A stretch of 64,000 nt of DNA from Torreya grandis (lineage: Eukaryota; Streptophyta; Pinopsida; Cupressales; Taxaceae), in assembly GCA_037957365.1 (NCBI GenBank), contig JARHVA010000001.1:10484501-10548500 (forward strand), in the 5' to 3' direction. The position numbers were made by a program, and so were the translations under genes. Positions 24,184-34,294 of this stretch are shown here, piece by piece (position 1 is the stretch's first letter; the number at the start of each line of letters is the position of its first letter). Under the pieces are notes generated by a model, which saw nothing but the letters and a program-made list of their open reading frames with translations, ran no database searches and had not been told where the DNA came from.

Positions 24184-24255
24184 GGGAAATTCTAAGAATC
24201 AAACTCGGGACCTCTCACACCCAAAGCGAGAATCATACCACTATACCAAATGCCC
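24184..24255 (-). pseudogene. tRNA-Pro(TGG)-like sequence, probably a pseudogene
   Basis: The minus strand starts GGGCATTTGGTATAGTGG and has the anticodon arm CTCGC-TTTGGGT-GTGAG with anticodon TGG, then GAGGTCCCGAGTTTGATTC. The A box is canonical and the B box has one substitution. The T-stem (CCGAG against CTTAG) and acceptor stem (GGGCATT against AATTTCC) contain mismatches, arguing for a pseudogene. Confidence 0.65.
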
Positions 24256-25478
24256 TCAGACTTGAAGCCAGTATTTGGTAAAGATTCTTGTCCATGATAT
24301 GTGTAGATATTGATTGACAAATTTCCATTTAATTTTCTGTAGCCACTATAATGCTTGGCCTCCCTTGATGGGAAACCCGAACATGAACCTCTTAATATTT
24401 TATATCTGCATCCTTTCTACTATTAATAATTCTATTACAAACTGCAACCAACATAAATTTTACTTAAATCTAGTCTCATATCCCCTATCTCTATGCATAC
24501 CCAATAATGATAAAGAATCATGTGAATTTTTGGAAATATACCCATTTTATCCTTAAATATGGACACCCCAACTCCGTTCATAGCATGCTCTCATGGATTA
24601 GCTTTGCTAAAAACATGGTGGAGTTCCAAATCATTATTTCCTAAAAGTCCTTCACCTTTAAAGTTTATTCGAAAGGAATATATTATTATCTTGTTTCGTG
24701 GCTTGGTTTATGAAAATGCCCTAGGTTGCATTAATCTAATCCATGGTAAAAAGTTAATTTCGGATAAAAAACCAATAAAAAGATCAAAGATTCAAACTGA
24801 TCCCTCAAAGGACAACTGTTATTAAAATCAAGAAAAAGATCAAAGTTACATACTGATCCCTCGAAGGATAGCTGCTAAAATACATACATCTAAACATATA
24901 GACCACTCCTTGCCTATTTTTTAGGAAACTTACCACATTAATCAGTTGTATATTAAAAATAGAGCCTTTAAAGATCTATAAAATCAAAATTATATCCCAC
25001 AAAAGCTTCCCACATTGATCAGCTTTAATAAATTTGTAAACTTACTAGATTGATCAGTCTACATATATACATGGATTAGTTCAACGTTAACCTAAAAAGC
25101 TCGGAAACACAAAACAAGATGTGTATTATTAGAGAAAACGTTTTTCCCCCATTGCCTGCAAACATAAAAATACCTTTTTTAATTCAAAGAATTGTGAATT
25201 CAGTTGACATGAGATTGACATTGGATAAAAGGGTGCATATGCAAAAATGATAGGAGGCCTAGCTTTAGTTAGGGTCCAAGAAAATTACGAGTCATACATT
25301 CTTGGTAAGTTAATACATAAATCATTTCATCATAAATTATCATTATTAAAAAATGTTTAAAATTCATAAAAACCATAACATAATCTAAATCCATAATAAA
25401 CCATTACATAAAACGCAATCCATGATGTCCGACATAATCCAATTAGTATAATAACAAAAAAATCATGTAAACACCATC
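24256..25478. other. Intergenic DNA, no gene seen
   Basis: Short plus-strand frames here (for example 24,314-24,825) have no recognisable domain. Near-identical phrases (gatccctc-aaggacaactg and gatccctcgaaggatagctg) recur around 24,800 and 24,860. The sequence continues beyond G1 at 37,199 with similar A-rich, aatccat-containing DNA. Confidence 0.4.
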
Positions 25479-25643
25479 CATTTTATTGGGTGAATATTTT
25501 GTCAACCAGCTAACTGGTGAGCAAAATACGTCTTATCATCCACATCAAAGGAGATTGGTCGGCCCAATGTGCAAGTTTACTACATCAGAGGTGGACAAAT
25601 CTCTCCTCTCATCAAGGGGAGGTTCCCTATAAATATGCAAGAG

Positions 25644-25684
<41 letters not shown>

Positions 25685-26659
25685 CAAAAAATAATACTCA
25701 GGGGTAGGATACGCCATCCATCTCTCTTCTTTTAGAGATGATGTTAACAAACAGAGGAGAAAATCTAGGTGTAAACACTAAAGGCACTTCTCTTCTTATT
25801 AAATTAAATAAACAAGAATGCATCTAGAAGACAGACATAAGAACAATCTCTTAAAATGGTACAAGCTATAATAGCACAAAGTCTGCAAGTAACTTGCTTT
25901 CTCATTCAGATAAAATAATATAAACAACAATCTGAGCTCAAAGTCTCAGTATTCACCTTTCAATTTGGGCAGAGTTTTGCTTGTGTAAATGAAAAGATCT
26001 CCCTTGTATAAAATCAGAGATTACATTATATAGCAGCCAAGAAAGGCCTGGCGCTTGGTTCCATGGAACAGCCCATGCTGCATTCAATGCCTTGAATGCA
26101 TTTTTAGTTTTGTCAAGGAGGGCCATGCTGGAACTGGGCAGCTACCTTAACTGTGGCATGCTAATTCATCTAATATGTCTCTTCTTTAGTATGGACTGTC
26201 TGGTTCTTTTCATGGTGTCTGCATAGCTGTCCCTTTGCATTTACTTCATGGAAGAAAAATAGGCCGCGTCCTTGATTTGCTATGCTTCAAAAATCCAATT
26301 GATTCACTATTTCACCTACTGGAAATAACTTCCTTGAAGATATTTTAGCCTTTCCCTCTTTTTGCTATGATTTGAGCCCTCAGGCTATCTTTTCCCCTTT
26401 CTGGTTTTGTCTTTTCCTAGCATTTGAGCTCTCAGGGCTATATCCTCAGCCTTGCTGGCTCTTTATGCTCTTCCATCAACGGTTCTTCCCCTTTGGAATT
26501 TTGGCCTTTGAATGCATTCGAGCCCACACTCAAGCCTGTAAAGATCAATAGCTATTTCAATACCACAAATTTGACGTCTTTGGGTCCATCATCCTCCTTA
26601 GAAATTCCTTCATGTCTTTCCTACTTGCTTTGGCCACTTTTCATTGATCTCATCAAGTG

Positions 26660-27200
26660 ACACATGGCATTTTTTGCTGCTTTTTAGAAACACATATTAA
26701 AACCTTCCACAGTTGCCACATGGTGCCATCCATGGAAATATGAGAGAAAATTATTGAAATAAGCTTTATAAGAAACTTGAAATGTAGACACAGACACTTG
26801 TCATGCTCTACTGAGTTTTAACGGGACACGTGGCATGTTTCACGAAACTTTAGATACCTTTTGAGAGTCCTACAGAAGATGGTACATGGTGGCTTCCGTC
26901 GAGCTCCTAGAAACACTGTAGAAACATTCAGGACTCATTTTGGATTCATGCAGACAATGACACTTGTCGCGCTCCACTTAACCTTAGTAACTCACCCGGG
27001 GCACACCACAATCCTTATGAAATAAAAGGAAGAAACTATGAATGTTGACACTTGTCAGCTTTCACTGAGTTATAACAGAACACATGGCACATTCTATAGC
27101 TTTGAAACTTATTAGAAACTATGTCCTGACAGATGACACTTGGCAGCGTCTACTTTGACTCTATAAGGGACACGTGGCAGCTTCCGTACACTTTGAGGTT
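26660..27200. promoter_or_regulatory. Repeated G-box-type modules in G1 U3
   Basis: Imperfect modules with gacacttgtca and gacacgtggca phrases recur at spacings of about 90-130 bases. Two intact CACGTGGC G-box/ABRE-like cores occur at 26,827-26,834 and 27,171-27,178. They lie upstream, on the minus strand, of the inferred TATA box. Plant bZIP and bHLH factors bind such cores; activity here is inferred. Confidence 0.55.
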
Positions 27201-27324
27201 TGATCTTTCTCGGAGGGAACCTGCCCTTTGGGGTCTTGAAAGATGATTCATTTTCTGAGTGTCGAGTGTCTTTCACGAGGGTACCTACCCTTCGAGATAT
27301 TCTAGGTGGCCTTCGAGCTTTTAT

Positions 27325-27850
27325 TCCTTTAGACAAAATGTCTGAAGGAATTTATTCACTTTGTCTTTTTCCATCAGGCATTTTTCTGTGAGCTTTTCTC
27401 TTTGATCGGGCTTATTTCCTTCGGATAAAAGTTTGAAGGAATTCCTTCTGGCTTTTTGTCTGAAGGAAATGGTCCTTAACAACTTTATCGTGGGAAATTT
27501 TCTGAAGGGATTCCCTGTTTGCTTTTGCTCACTGCCCTCCACAAGGGCACTCGGCTTGGTTCATTACCCTCCGCAAGGGTATCTTTTTCCTTTGGCTTTG
27601 GGGCAGCCCCTTGAACCTGCTGATTGAACTGACTTGTTTGAACCAACTTTGGTTCAATGGTTCAACAGTTCAATCTTGTGTTTGAAGCCATCCTTTTGTC
27701 CAAGTCTTTTTTATCTCTTTAAACTAATTGAACCCATTGAACCAAAATGGTTCAAGGTTCAATGGTTCATTCCTTGCTTAGAAGCTTGCCGATGAACATT
27801 TTTGGTTGAACCAAGGCATTGAACCAATCCTGAAAATGACTAAGTGTTGG
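27325..27850. repeat. Inverted and direct short repeats in G1 LTR (CTGAAGGAA and GGTTCAA families)
   Basis: The hairpin ttagacaaaatgtctgaagg (27,337-27,356) and further ctgaaggaa copies are followed by many GGTTCAA/TTGAACC units at about 27,600-27,850, in both orientations. The same pattern is in the other LTR at about 36,390-36,900. Confidence 0.7.
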
Positions 27851-28329
27851 AAACTTGTTCTTTTTATTGAACTCACCTACAAAAGCCTTTGAACCTATTG
27901 ATCCTGCTAATTTCAAGCATGTTGAGTCCGTAGAAACATATTTGCAGAGTTCGTAGATTTAAGCCTGCAGAGTTCATAAATTTTTGGAAAAGCTTTGAAA
28001 AATGAAGAACTTGAATGCTCAAAACAATTTTTGAAAAGGGGAGAGAGGATTTTGGTCTGTTGAACCAAAATAGTTCATAGGTTGTCCCAAAAATGAGTGA
28101 TATTTTTGGGGACAACAGCTGGCTCCAGTTGGGGAACTTCCTTCAGTTGAAAACTTGGAACATCTAAGGGGAGTAGAAACTAGAATCTCCAGTGCCTTGA
28201 ATCATGCCATTGGGCTATGGAGTCATGCTACCCAAAAAGAAAGGCTCCAAAAAATGAAAATGAAAATCAAAAAATAGAAACAAAAGACTATAAAAATATA
28301 CATATGTATAGGTGAACTTATCTGATACT

Positions 28330-29640
28330 TCAAGAGTTGAAGTGCTTCAGATGCTGCGCATTGTGAGGTAGAGAAAAGAGCATGCTGTCTAGATATTTCA
28401 ATAGGAAGTTGTTCTCACCATTGAGCTGGTGGATAATAAACGGGCCTCTCCAAAGAGAATCAAACTTCCCATGCATCCCCTTTGGTTCTCTTCTCTTGTC
28501 CCACAACAGGACTTGATCTCTAATCTGAAAATCACGGTTCTTTGCTTTCTGGTCAAAGAGCTTCTTCACCAGAGTTTGATGGAAAGCAATTCGGTCCACC
28601 ACTACAGTTCTCTGCTCATCCAACTTAGTCAGGCACATGATCCTCTTATCAAGGGTGCTTTCATACGTTTGATCTTCAATTGCCTTAGCCAATTTCAATG
28701 CTGGAAATTCTAAGGTGATTGGTATCTCAGTATTGATACCATAAAAAATTTGGAAAGGAGACATACCAATTGCCTTTTTGGGCATAATTCTATCTGCCCA
28801 TAAAGCATCAACCAATGCTTTATGCCATGTCCTTTGGTTGTCATCCACTAGTTTCTTGATGATAGTCACCAGGTTCTTATTGCTTGATTCAGCTTGTCCA
28901 TTCCCTTGTGGAAAGTAATCAGAAGAGTAAGAGAGTGTAATCCCATAGTAGAAATAGAACTGAGTAATCTCTTGGGAAGTGAAACAAGCTGCATTGTTTG
29001 TGACAATTTTGACTGGGACCCCAAACCTAAAAATGATGTTCTCCTTGAAGAAATTACACACTACTTCTGAAGTAGCATGTTTGGTTGGGATAGCCTCCAC
29101 CCATTGATGAATTAATCTGTGGCTGTAAGGACATAGTCATGTCCAGCACTCGAAGATGGGTTTACAACACCAATGAAATTGATGCCCCATTGCTGAAATG
29201 GCTCTTCTATCACTACTAGCTTGAGAGGCAGGGCAGCGAACTTAGGTCTTCCAACAAACTTTTGGCATAGTTCACATTTCCTTACCCACTTATATGCATC
29301 TTGAAAGAGAGTTGGCTAGTAATACCTAGCTCTAAGAACCTTGTGGGCAGTCACAGGAGCAAAAAAAGTCCTCCACAAGCTAGATTGTGGAAGGACCTCA
29401 AAATTTGATTCTACTACTCTTTATCCACGTAGTGAAGGAACACTCCATCAAGGCTCCTCTTGTACAGGCCGTTGTCCCAGAAGACAAAATTGGCATCTTT
29501 CAGTTTGACAGTTTTACACTCACTGTAAGTAAGGAAATGAGCAATATTTGAATACCATTCATTCATAGTGGAGACAAAGAGGACCGTTGGCGTGTCTTCT
29601 TCTCTTGATTCTTCATGCTCTATTCCGTCTGGATTGTTAT
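28330..29640 (-). pseudogene. G1 integrase
   Basis: The zinc region (about 29,330-29,240: CELCQKFVGRPKFAALPLKL) follows the Tat-type linker. The core begins at WGINFIGVVNPSSS, where the first catalytic Asp is replaced by Asn. The second box reads IVTNNAACFTS (family IVTDNGPQFTS), again Asp to Asn; the third is intact in YFPQGNGQAESSNK. A GPF/Y-type C-terminal module (LWRGPFIIHQLNGENNFLLK) ends near 28,330. The last 257 codons are open; earlier parts have stops near 29,390-29,110. Loss of two of the three catalytic acids means it is dead even without the stops. Confidence 0.92.
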
Positions 29641-30056
29641 CAACAATTAATTGGCATAGCCCCTTTCCATGCACCAACTTCATTAGTTTGATGACTAGAT
29701 CAAACCCTTGGATTTTTGTAATCCAATTGCCTCTTTTCATCCCAAGCTCCTACTGAGTTAATATGGATTTAATCATGGTATCAGGAACCAAGGCAGTAAC
29801 ATGTGAATTTAGGATGTAGAAGCAGAAATGCTTCACTGCCTTTACCACTGCATTGCTTCTCCATGTTTGAGTATTTTAGCTTATGAGCTTTGAGAGGACA
29901 GCTCATGAAAGAAATGGGAGATTCCACACCTTCTTGGTTCTACTGAACCAAAATTACTGAAAGTGTGTGTTCAAAATCATAGCTATATATGGTGAATTCC
30001 TTGTTGTAGTCTGGACAAACCAAAATTGGGGCGTGGGCAATAGCCGTCTTGATATC
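29640..30056 (-). pseudogene. G1 canonical RNase H and RT connection
   Basis: After the RT stop the minus strand continues with a second coding run, IYSYDFEHTLSVILVQ, then ISFMSCPLKAHKLKYSNMEK. The end of the domain is RGNWITKIQGFDLVIKLMKL near 29,735-29,675, the normal end of Gypsy RNase H. Stops and a frame change interrupt the middle. This is the standard RNase H position between RT and integrase. Confidence 0.8.
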
Positions 30057-31000
30057 TCAGAATGCCAATTTGCCTTCTTCAGTCCAACTAAAGATGGCCT
30101 TCCCCTTCATCATGTTTAAAATATGTCGAGTCTTCTCAGCAAACTTGGGGATGAACCTTCTTAAGAAATTCACCTTTCCAAAGAAAGAGTGAACTTCAGT
30201 CTTACTTGTGGGCAAAGTAAGCTCTTGGATAGACTTGACCCTTTTTGAGTCAATCTTCATGCCTTCTCTGGATACAATGTGTCTGAGAAGCTTCCCTTCT
30301 ATCACCCTGAAGACAGACTTCTTGGAGTTCAAAGAAAAGTCATTTTGGTGATAGTGTTCCATCACTTGTTGCAAATGGCACACATGGTCAGGGCAATGCT
30401 TGGAAAAGATGGTCAAGTCATCAAGGTATACCACAATGAACTTACCCATTTCATCCTTGAAAGCAAGGTCCATTGCTCTTTGGAAAGTGGCACCAACATT
30501 TATTGGGCCAAATGACATCCTTCGATATGCAAAGGTGTCCCAAGGTGTGGTGAAGGCAGTCTTGTGTTGGTCTGCTTCACCAACTTCAATTTGGTTGTAT
30601 CTAGAGAAGCCGTCTAGCATTGATAATATCTCAGAACTGGTCACTGTCTAAAGCACTTGATCCATGATGGGCAAAGGATAGTTATCCTTTAAGGATGACT
30701 GATTCAAATTCTTGAAATCCACACAAAGGCAAATTTTGCCATTCTTCTTTCTTATAGGCACTATGTTGGCAATCCATGTGGAATGATGGATTGGGAAGAT
30801 TATCTTGGCATTCAACTTTTTTTGTATTTTGAACAGAATAGTACCTAATATCTTTGGATTGCACTACCTAGATTTTTGCTTGTAAGGCATCGAATCATCC
30901 TTTAGAGGAATTTCATGGTGGATTTCTTTAGTCCTGAGTGACTTCAAATCATTGTAGGAGTATGTTAAGATGTACATGTACTGGTTGAATAGAGAAGTAA
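30057..31000 (-). pseudogene. G1 reverse transcriptase
   Basis: The RT starts after a pre-RT segment ending IHHEIPLKDDSMPYKQKSR (about 30,880). It passes through KICLCVDFKNLNQSSLKDNY (about 30,730), LSMLDGFSRYNQIEV and FAYRRMSFGPINVGATFQ to the catalytic box VVYLDDLTIFS (YLDD at 30,417-30,428). It ends with FSWTEEGKLAF at 30,057. A stop near 30,650 and a frame problem near 30,860 break the N-terminal part, but the fingers-palm core from 30,644 is open for about 195 codons. Confidence 0.93.
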
Positions 31001-31400
31001 ACTTGCACTTTTCCTCCTGAGTGCAACACTTTCCAATGTTCACCATCTTGGGATCATCCTTGGTACCCAGATTTACTTGATCAAACTCCTGAGAAGAGCT
31101 TGAATCCATTAGATGTTGTTTGATGAATTTGTCATGCTTATCAAATAGCTTCTCAAGGGAAACCAAGCTTTTTGGAATTTTGTTTCCTTTCAGCTGTAGG
31201 GACTCTTCATCCATGCTTGAACTTGATTCAGGAGATGGTTCACACTTTTGAGGTTCACTACCTTCAAAATGCATCCGTTCAAAGCTATCCTTTTGATCCA
31301 AGAAGGCAATGATTTGGTTGTCATTGTTAAACACTTGCCAATAACTGGCATTATTAGGTACACTTGGTCTAAAGACCAGCTCAACAGTGTACCTATCTCC
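31001..31400 (-). pseudogene. G1 linker between extra RNase H and RT
   Basis: An open minus-strand segment includes SVPNNASYWQVFNNDNQIIA, a Ser/Glu-rich stretch and KFTSLFNQYMYILTYSYNDL, the conserved pre-RT helix of plant Gypsy Pol (family: DVFAWSYEDMPG-type). No catalytic motif is present. It joins the extra RNase H to the RT in one frame. Confidence 0.7.
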
Positions 31401-31439
31401 TTTGAAGTATGGGTGAGGTACTAAGAGAGTAGTTGAAAC

Positions 31440-31830
31440 AACTAGTGCATCAGCTCTGTCATTGAACTCCCTAGGAATGGAAGAGATGTTGAAAGCATCA
31501 AAGCTTTCAATTTGGTCCTAGACTAGATTGTGGTAGTGGCACAATCTTTCATTCTTGATTTGATACAAGTATTTCACTTGACAAACCACCAGTTTAGCAT
31601 CTCCTTTAGCATGCAGGAGCTTGATGCCTTTGTCTCGAGCAGCCTTTAATCCAAGCAATAGTGATTCATACTCAGTTGTGTTATTAGTGTTGTTGAACTA
31701 TAATTTGTAGGATAAAGGAAAAATATCTATTTGAGGAGATATCAGCACAACCTCTGCTCCTAAACTGGTAGAAGAGTAGCTGCCATCAAATTCTAGAATC
31801 CATACCTCATTAGACACTACTTTTTCTTTG
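31440..31830 (-). pseudogene. G1 extra (plant/archaeal-type) RNase H between protease and RT
   Basis: The minus strand carries WILEFDGSYSSTSLGAEVVL (about 31,810), FPLSYKL-stop-FNNTNNTTEYESLLLGL, then LLHAKGDAKLVVCQV and IPREFNDRADALVVS (about 31,450). All four acidic positions of an RNase H fold (Asp in DGS, Glu in TEYE, Asp in GDAKLV, Asp in NDRAD) are visible. It is distinct from the canonical RNase H that follows RT. Two stops interrupt it. Tat-branch Gypsy elements are known for a second RNase H; its location upstream of RT is notable, and G2 has it in the same place. Confidence 0.85.
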
Positions 31831-31849
31831 AAATCCTCTTCATCTAGAG

Positions 31850-32785
31850 GGGGAGATTCTTCCACATTTTTATTGTGCTCCACCAATTCTTCTACTATTC
31901 CAGCTGAACTAATTTCCAAGTTGTCACCTGGAGGAGCTTCATCAGATGCCTCATGAACTTCATCCGTAGATAGAAAGTAGTTACCCATGCTTGAAGACTC
32001 AAACAAAATTTGAGCTTCAGGTGCTAAGGTTTGGGTGACCACATATTTTGCTTCCTTTTCAGGGAGCAATCTTTTCATAATACCTTTGATTGGGATTCTC
32101 ACCTCAAACAAGTCCATGCTCAATTCACCACCAACATCCTTACAAAAATTTTGCCCAAGAAGGATGCCATATGATGCTGGGATGTCAGCTACCAAGATAG
32201 TCATCTTGATTCTTTTGTTTGGAAAGGCTGCAAATACAAATTGGGCATCCTTGATTTGCCCCAGCAGTGGTACTTGTTTGTTTTCCATGGAGAAACATCT
32301 CCCAAATTTTTGGTCAATATAAGGCCAAGGGATTCAGCCACTTTGGCAGGCATAACATTGTTCGAGGCTGCAAAATTGATGATGCAGTTATTCGATTGAT
32401 GTCCATTTATCAGCAATGAGACATAAAAAGATTCAGTCCTACCATGAGTAATAGGAGGGGTAATGATAAGGTTGTTCCTAGTGGGTGCATTCTTGGGGGG
32501 ATCACGAGTCACCTTGGGAATTGCTTGTCCTATAAGGGCATTTTGGTTCTTCACACACTGAACTAGCTTATCTAATTGCTTGGGATGGGACTGCAAAAAT
32601 TCAAATTCAGACATTTGAATTTTGGTTTTATTTATATAGTCAATTATATCAAATGCTGGAAATGAACTAGGCATAAAGGATGGGAGTTCATCTTTTTGAG
32701 TTTTGGAAGGGGGAAAACTGGACTGTGAATTTGAAGTGGAAGGTGTAGGGATGTTTGGTGTACTTACCTTTCTTGCAATCACCAA
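31850..32785 (-). pseudogene. G1 protease region
   Basis: The protease-like block is SFYVSLLINGHQSNNCIINF followed by AASNNVMPAKVAESLGL (about 32,430-32,320). The usual DSGAS active site reads NFAAS, so the catalytic Asp is lost. After a frame change near 32,270, MENKQVPLLGQIKDAQFVFA and IPASYGILLGQNFCKDVGG continue the fold. A Glu-rich stretch to about 31,850 links it to the extra RNase H. The N-terminal ~100 residues are Ser/Pro-rich spacer from gag. Confidence 0.85.
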
Positions 32786-34165
32786 GTCCTTTTGCTAGAA
32801 AGGTAGAGTGGTTCCCTGCTTAGCAATTGAAATTATTGGTTGAGGTTTCTCCTCTGCTTTCTCCTTATTAGCTGGTTGAGCTAATTGATTCTTGGACTGG
32901 GTGAATACAACATATGATCCTTCAATTGCATTACCTTCACTTCTAGGTTCGTCTTGATAATTTAGGAAACCAATATTGGAGTCCCCAACTAATTCTTCTT
33001 CTTCCTCAGTGAAGAGATTAGCATCATCTTCGGGATTCGACTCAAGCTGGAATGAGAAATCTGATTTAGCTTCAAGATACCCAACCGCTGAGTTGGTTGG
33101 AGGTGCTTCAATGGCAAGGTTATTCCTCTAAGGGGGAGGGAGATGATTTGCTTGCCCTTAGTTCCTGGCAGCATCACCTTGATAAGAATGATTAGGGAAT
33201 GTCCTCCTTGGTGCATCTCTATATGAAGGAGTAGATGACATCCCTTGTGCCATTTATTTTTTGAGGTCCAGCAATTCATTTGCCAGCTTCTGCACCATTG
33301 GATTAGTGGTGGTTGTAGGCGAGTATTCAGAGGAAGAAGCAAATTTACCTCTGTTGGGATCTCTCTTTATCTTTCCAGCCAAGATAAGGTCATCTTCTAC
33401 CTCAGTAGCCAAGTCTTGAGCAGCCTCAAGGTCTATGTGGCTAGCACCCCTTAGCAAAAATCTCACTTCAGGCAACTATGAGTTGATGAAGAAGCACTTG
33501 AGGTTTTTTGGAGTTAGCTGAGTAATGGAAGGAATCTGATATTTGAGCTTGTCAAACTTTGCTATGAAATCCCTCATGGGTTCATGAGGTTCCTTCTTCA
33601 TTTGTGTAAGCTGGGCCAACAAAACATGTGCATCTTCTGTAGGCTTGAACCTGGCTTCAAACTTGGCTTTAAGTGTGTCCCAGTCAGTCATTGATCTAGC
33701 TTGCAAATGGTAAACCCAGTCTACAGCAGCACCTTATAGTGTTTCCATGAAAATCCTAACTATCACGTCCTCAAATTACACTTCTATTACACCATAGGCT
33801 ATGCTAAAGGCTGTAATGTGTTCATCAAGATGAACTCTCCCATCACCGAAGATTTTGGAGAAATTCTTCTTTGAGCTACGTGGAAGTTCATGTAGGGGTG
33901 GAGTAAGATTTAGTGGACCAAAAGAGTTATCCCAGGGGCCTTGAACTACCATGATTGGATTATGAAAAAGGGGGACAACAAATCTGGGTGGAGTATGTAC
34001 GGGCAAAGCTCTACTAGCAGAGGAAAAAGAAGCTTTGCCTTGTGTTGGTGACCTGGTGTTGGTAGGAGGAAGACTCCTAGTTTGTTAAAGGTGAGGTTGT
34101 GGAGGAAACAAATCAAAATTTCTCTATTGCACCAACTCAAAGACAGGGTCAACAACACCTTAAAC
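32786..34165 (-). pseudogene. G1 Gag
   Basis: The minus strand shows a Pro/Ser-rich N-terminus (about 34,160-33,930), then a capsid-like region with PRSSKKNFSKIFGDGRVHLD, DWDTLKAKFEARFKP, MKKEPHEPMRDFIAKFDKL and LPEVRFLLRGASHIDLEAAQ (down to about 33,420). These match the retrotransposon Gag fold of plant Gypsy (family W..L...F...F). At least three stops lie within the capsid part. No clear zinc knuckle is seen before the protease spacer. The leader from the PBS to gag is short (about 110-130 bases). Confidence 0.88.
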
Positions 34166-34270
34166 TCTTTGGCTTCTAGTATAGCGTGGAGTTTCCAAAT
34201 TGTGAAACAAAAATGGAAAAGGATTGGTCTTACTTCAACTTGAAGATTGAGGCTTCAAACTACTTGTCCT

Positions 34271-34288
34271 TCCCCAACGGAGTCACCA
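34271..34288 (-). promoter_or_regulatory. G1 primer-binding site (tRNA-Arg type)
   Basis: The minus strand reads TGGTGACTCCGTTGGGGA, six bases from the LTR edge. From memory, the complement of plant tRNA-Arg(ACG) 3' end is TGGCGACTCCGCTGGGGA, giving 16 of 18 matches; both differences are C-to-T. Confidence 0.75.
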
Positions 34289-34294
34289 AAAAAT

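Larger units (their letters stand above)
25484..28117 (-). repeat. 3' LTR of G1
   Basis: The 2,634-bp LTR ends ggggacaaca at 28,117. Its first bases are TA where the other LTR has TG. It contains an AT microsatellite at 25,645-25,682 not expanded in the partner, and lacks a 337-bp block present in the partner. Minus-strand TATATAA lies at 26,026-26,032, likely marking the promoter position. Confidence 0.93.

Noticed and set aside
28429..28713. Plus-strand frames over G1 integrase and RT (also 30,279-30,651)
   Set aside because: They are antisense shadows of well-supported pol domains.
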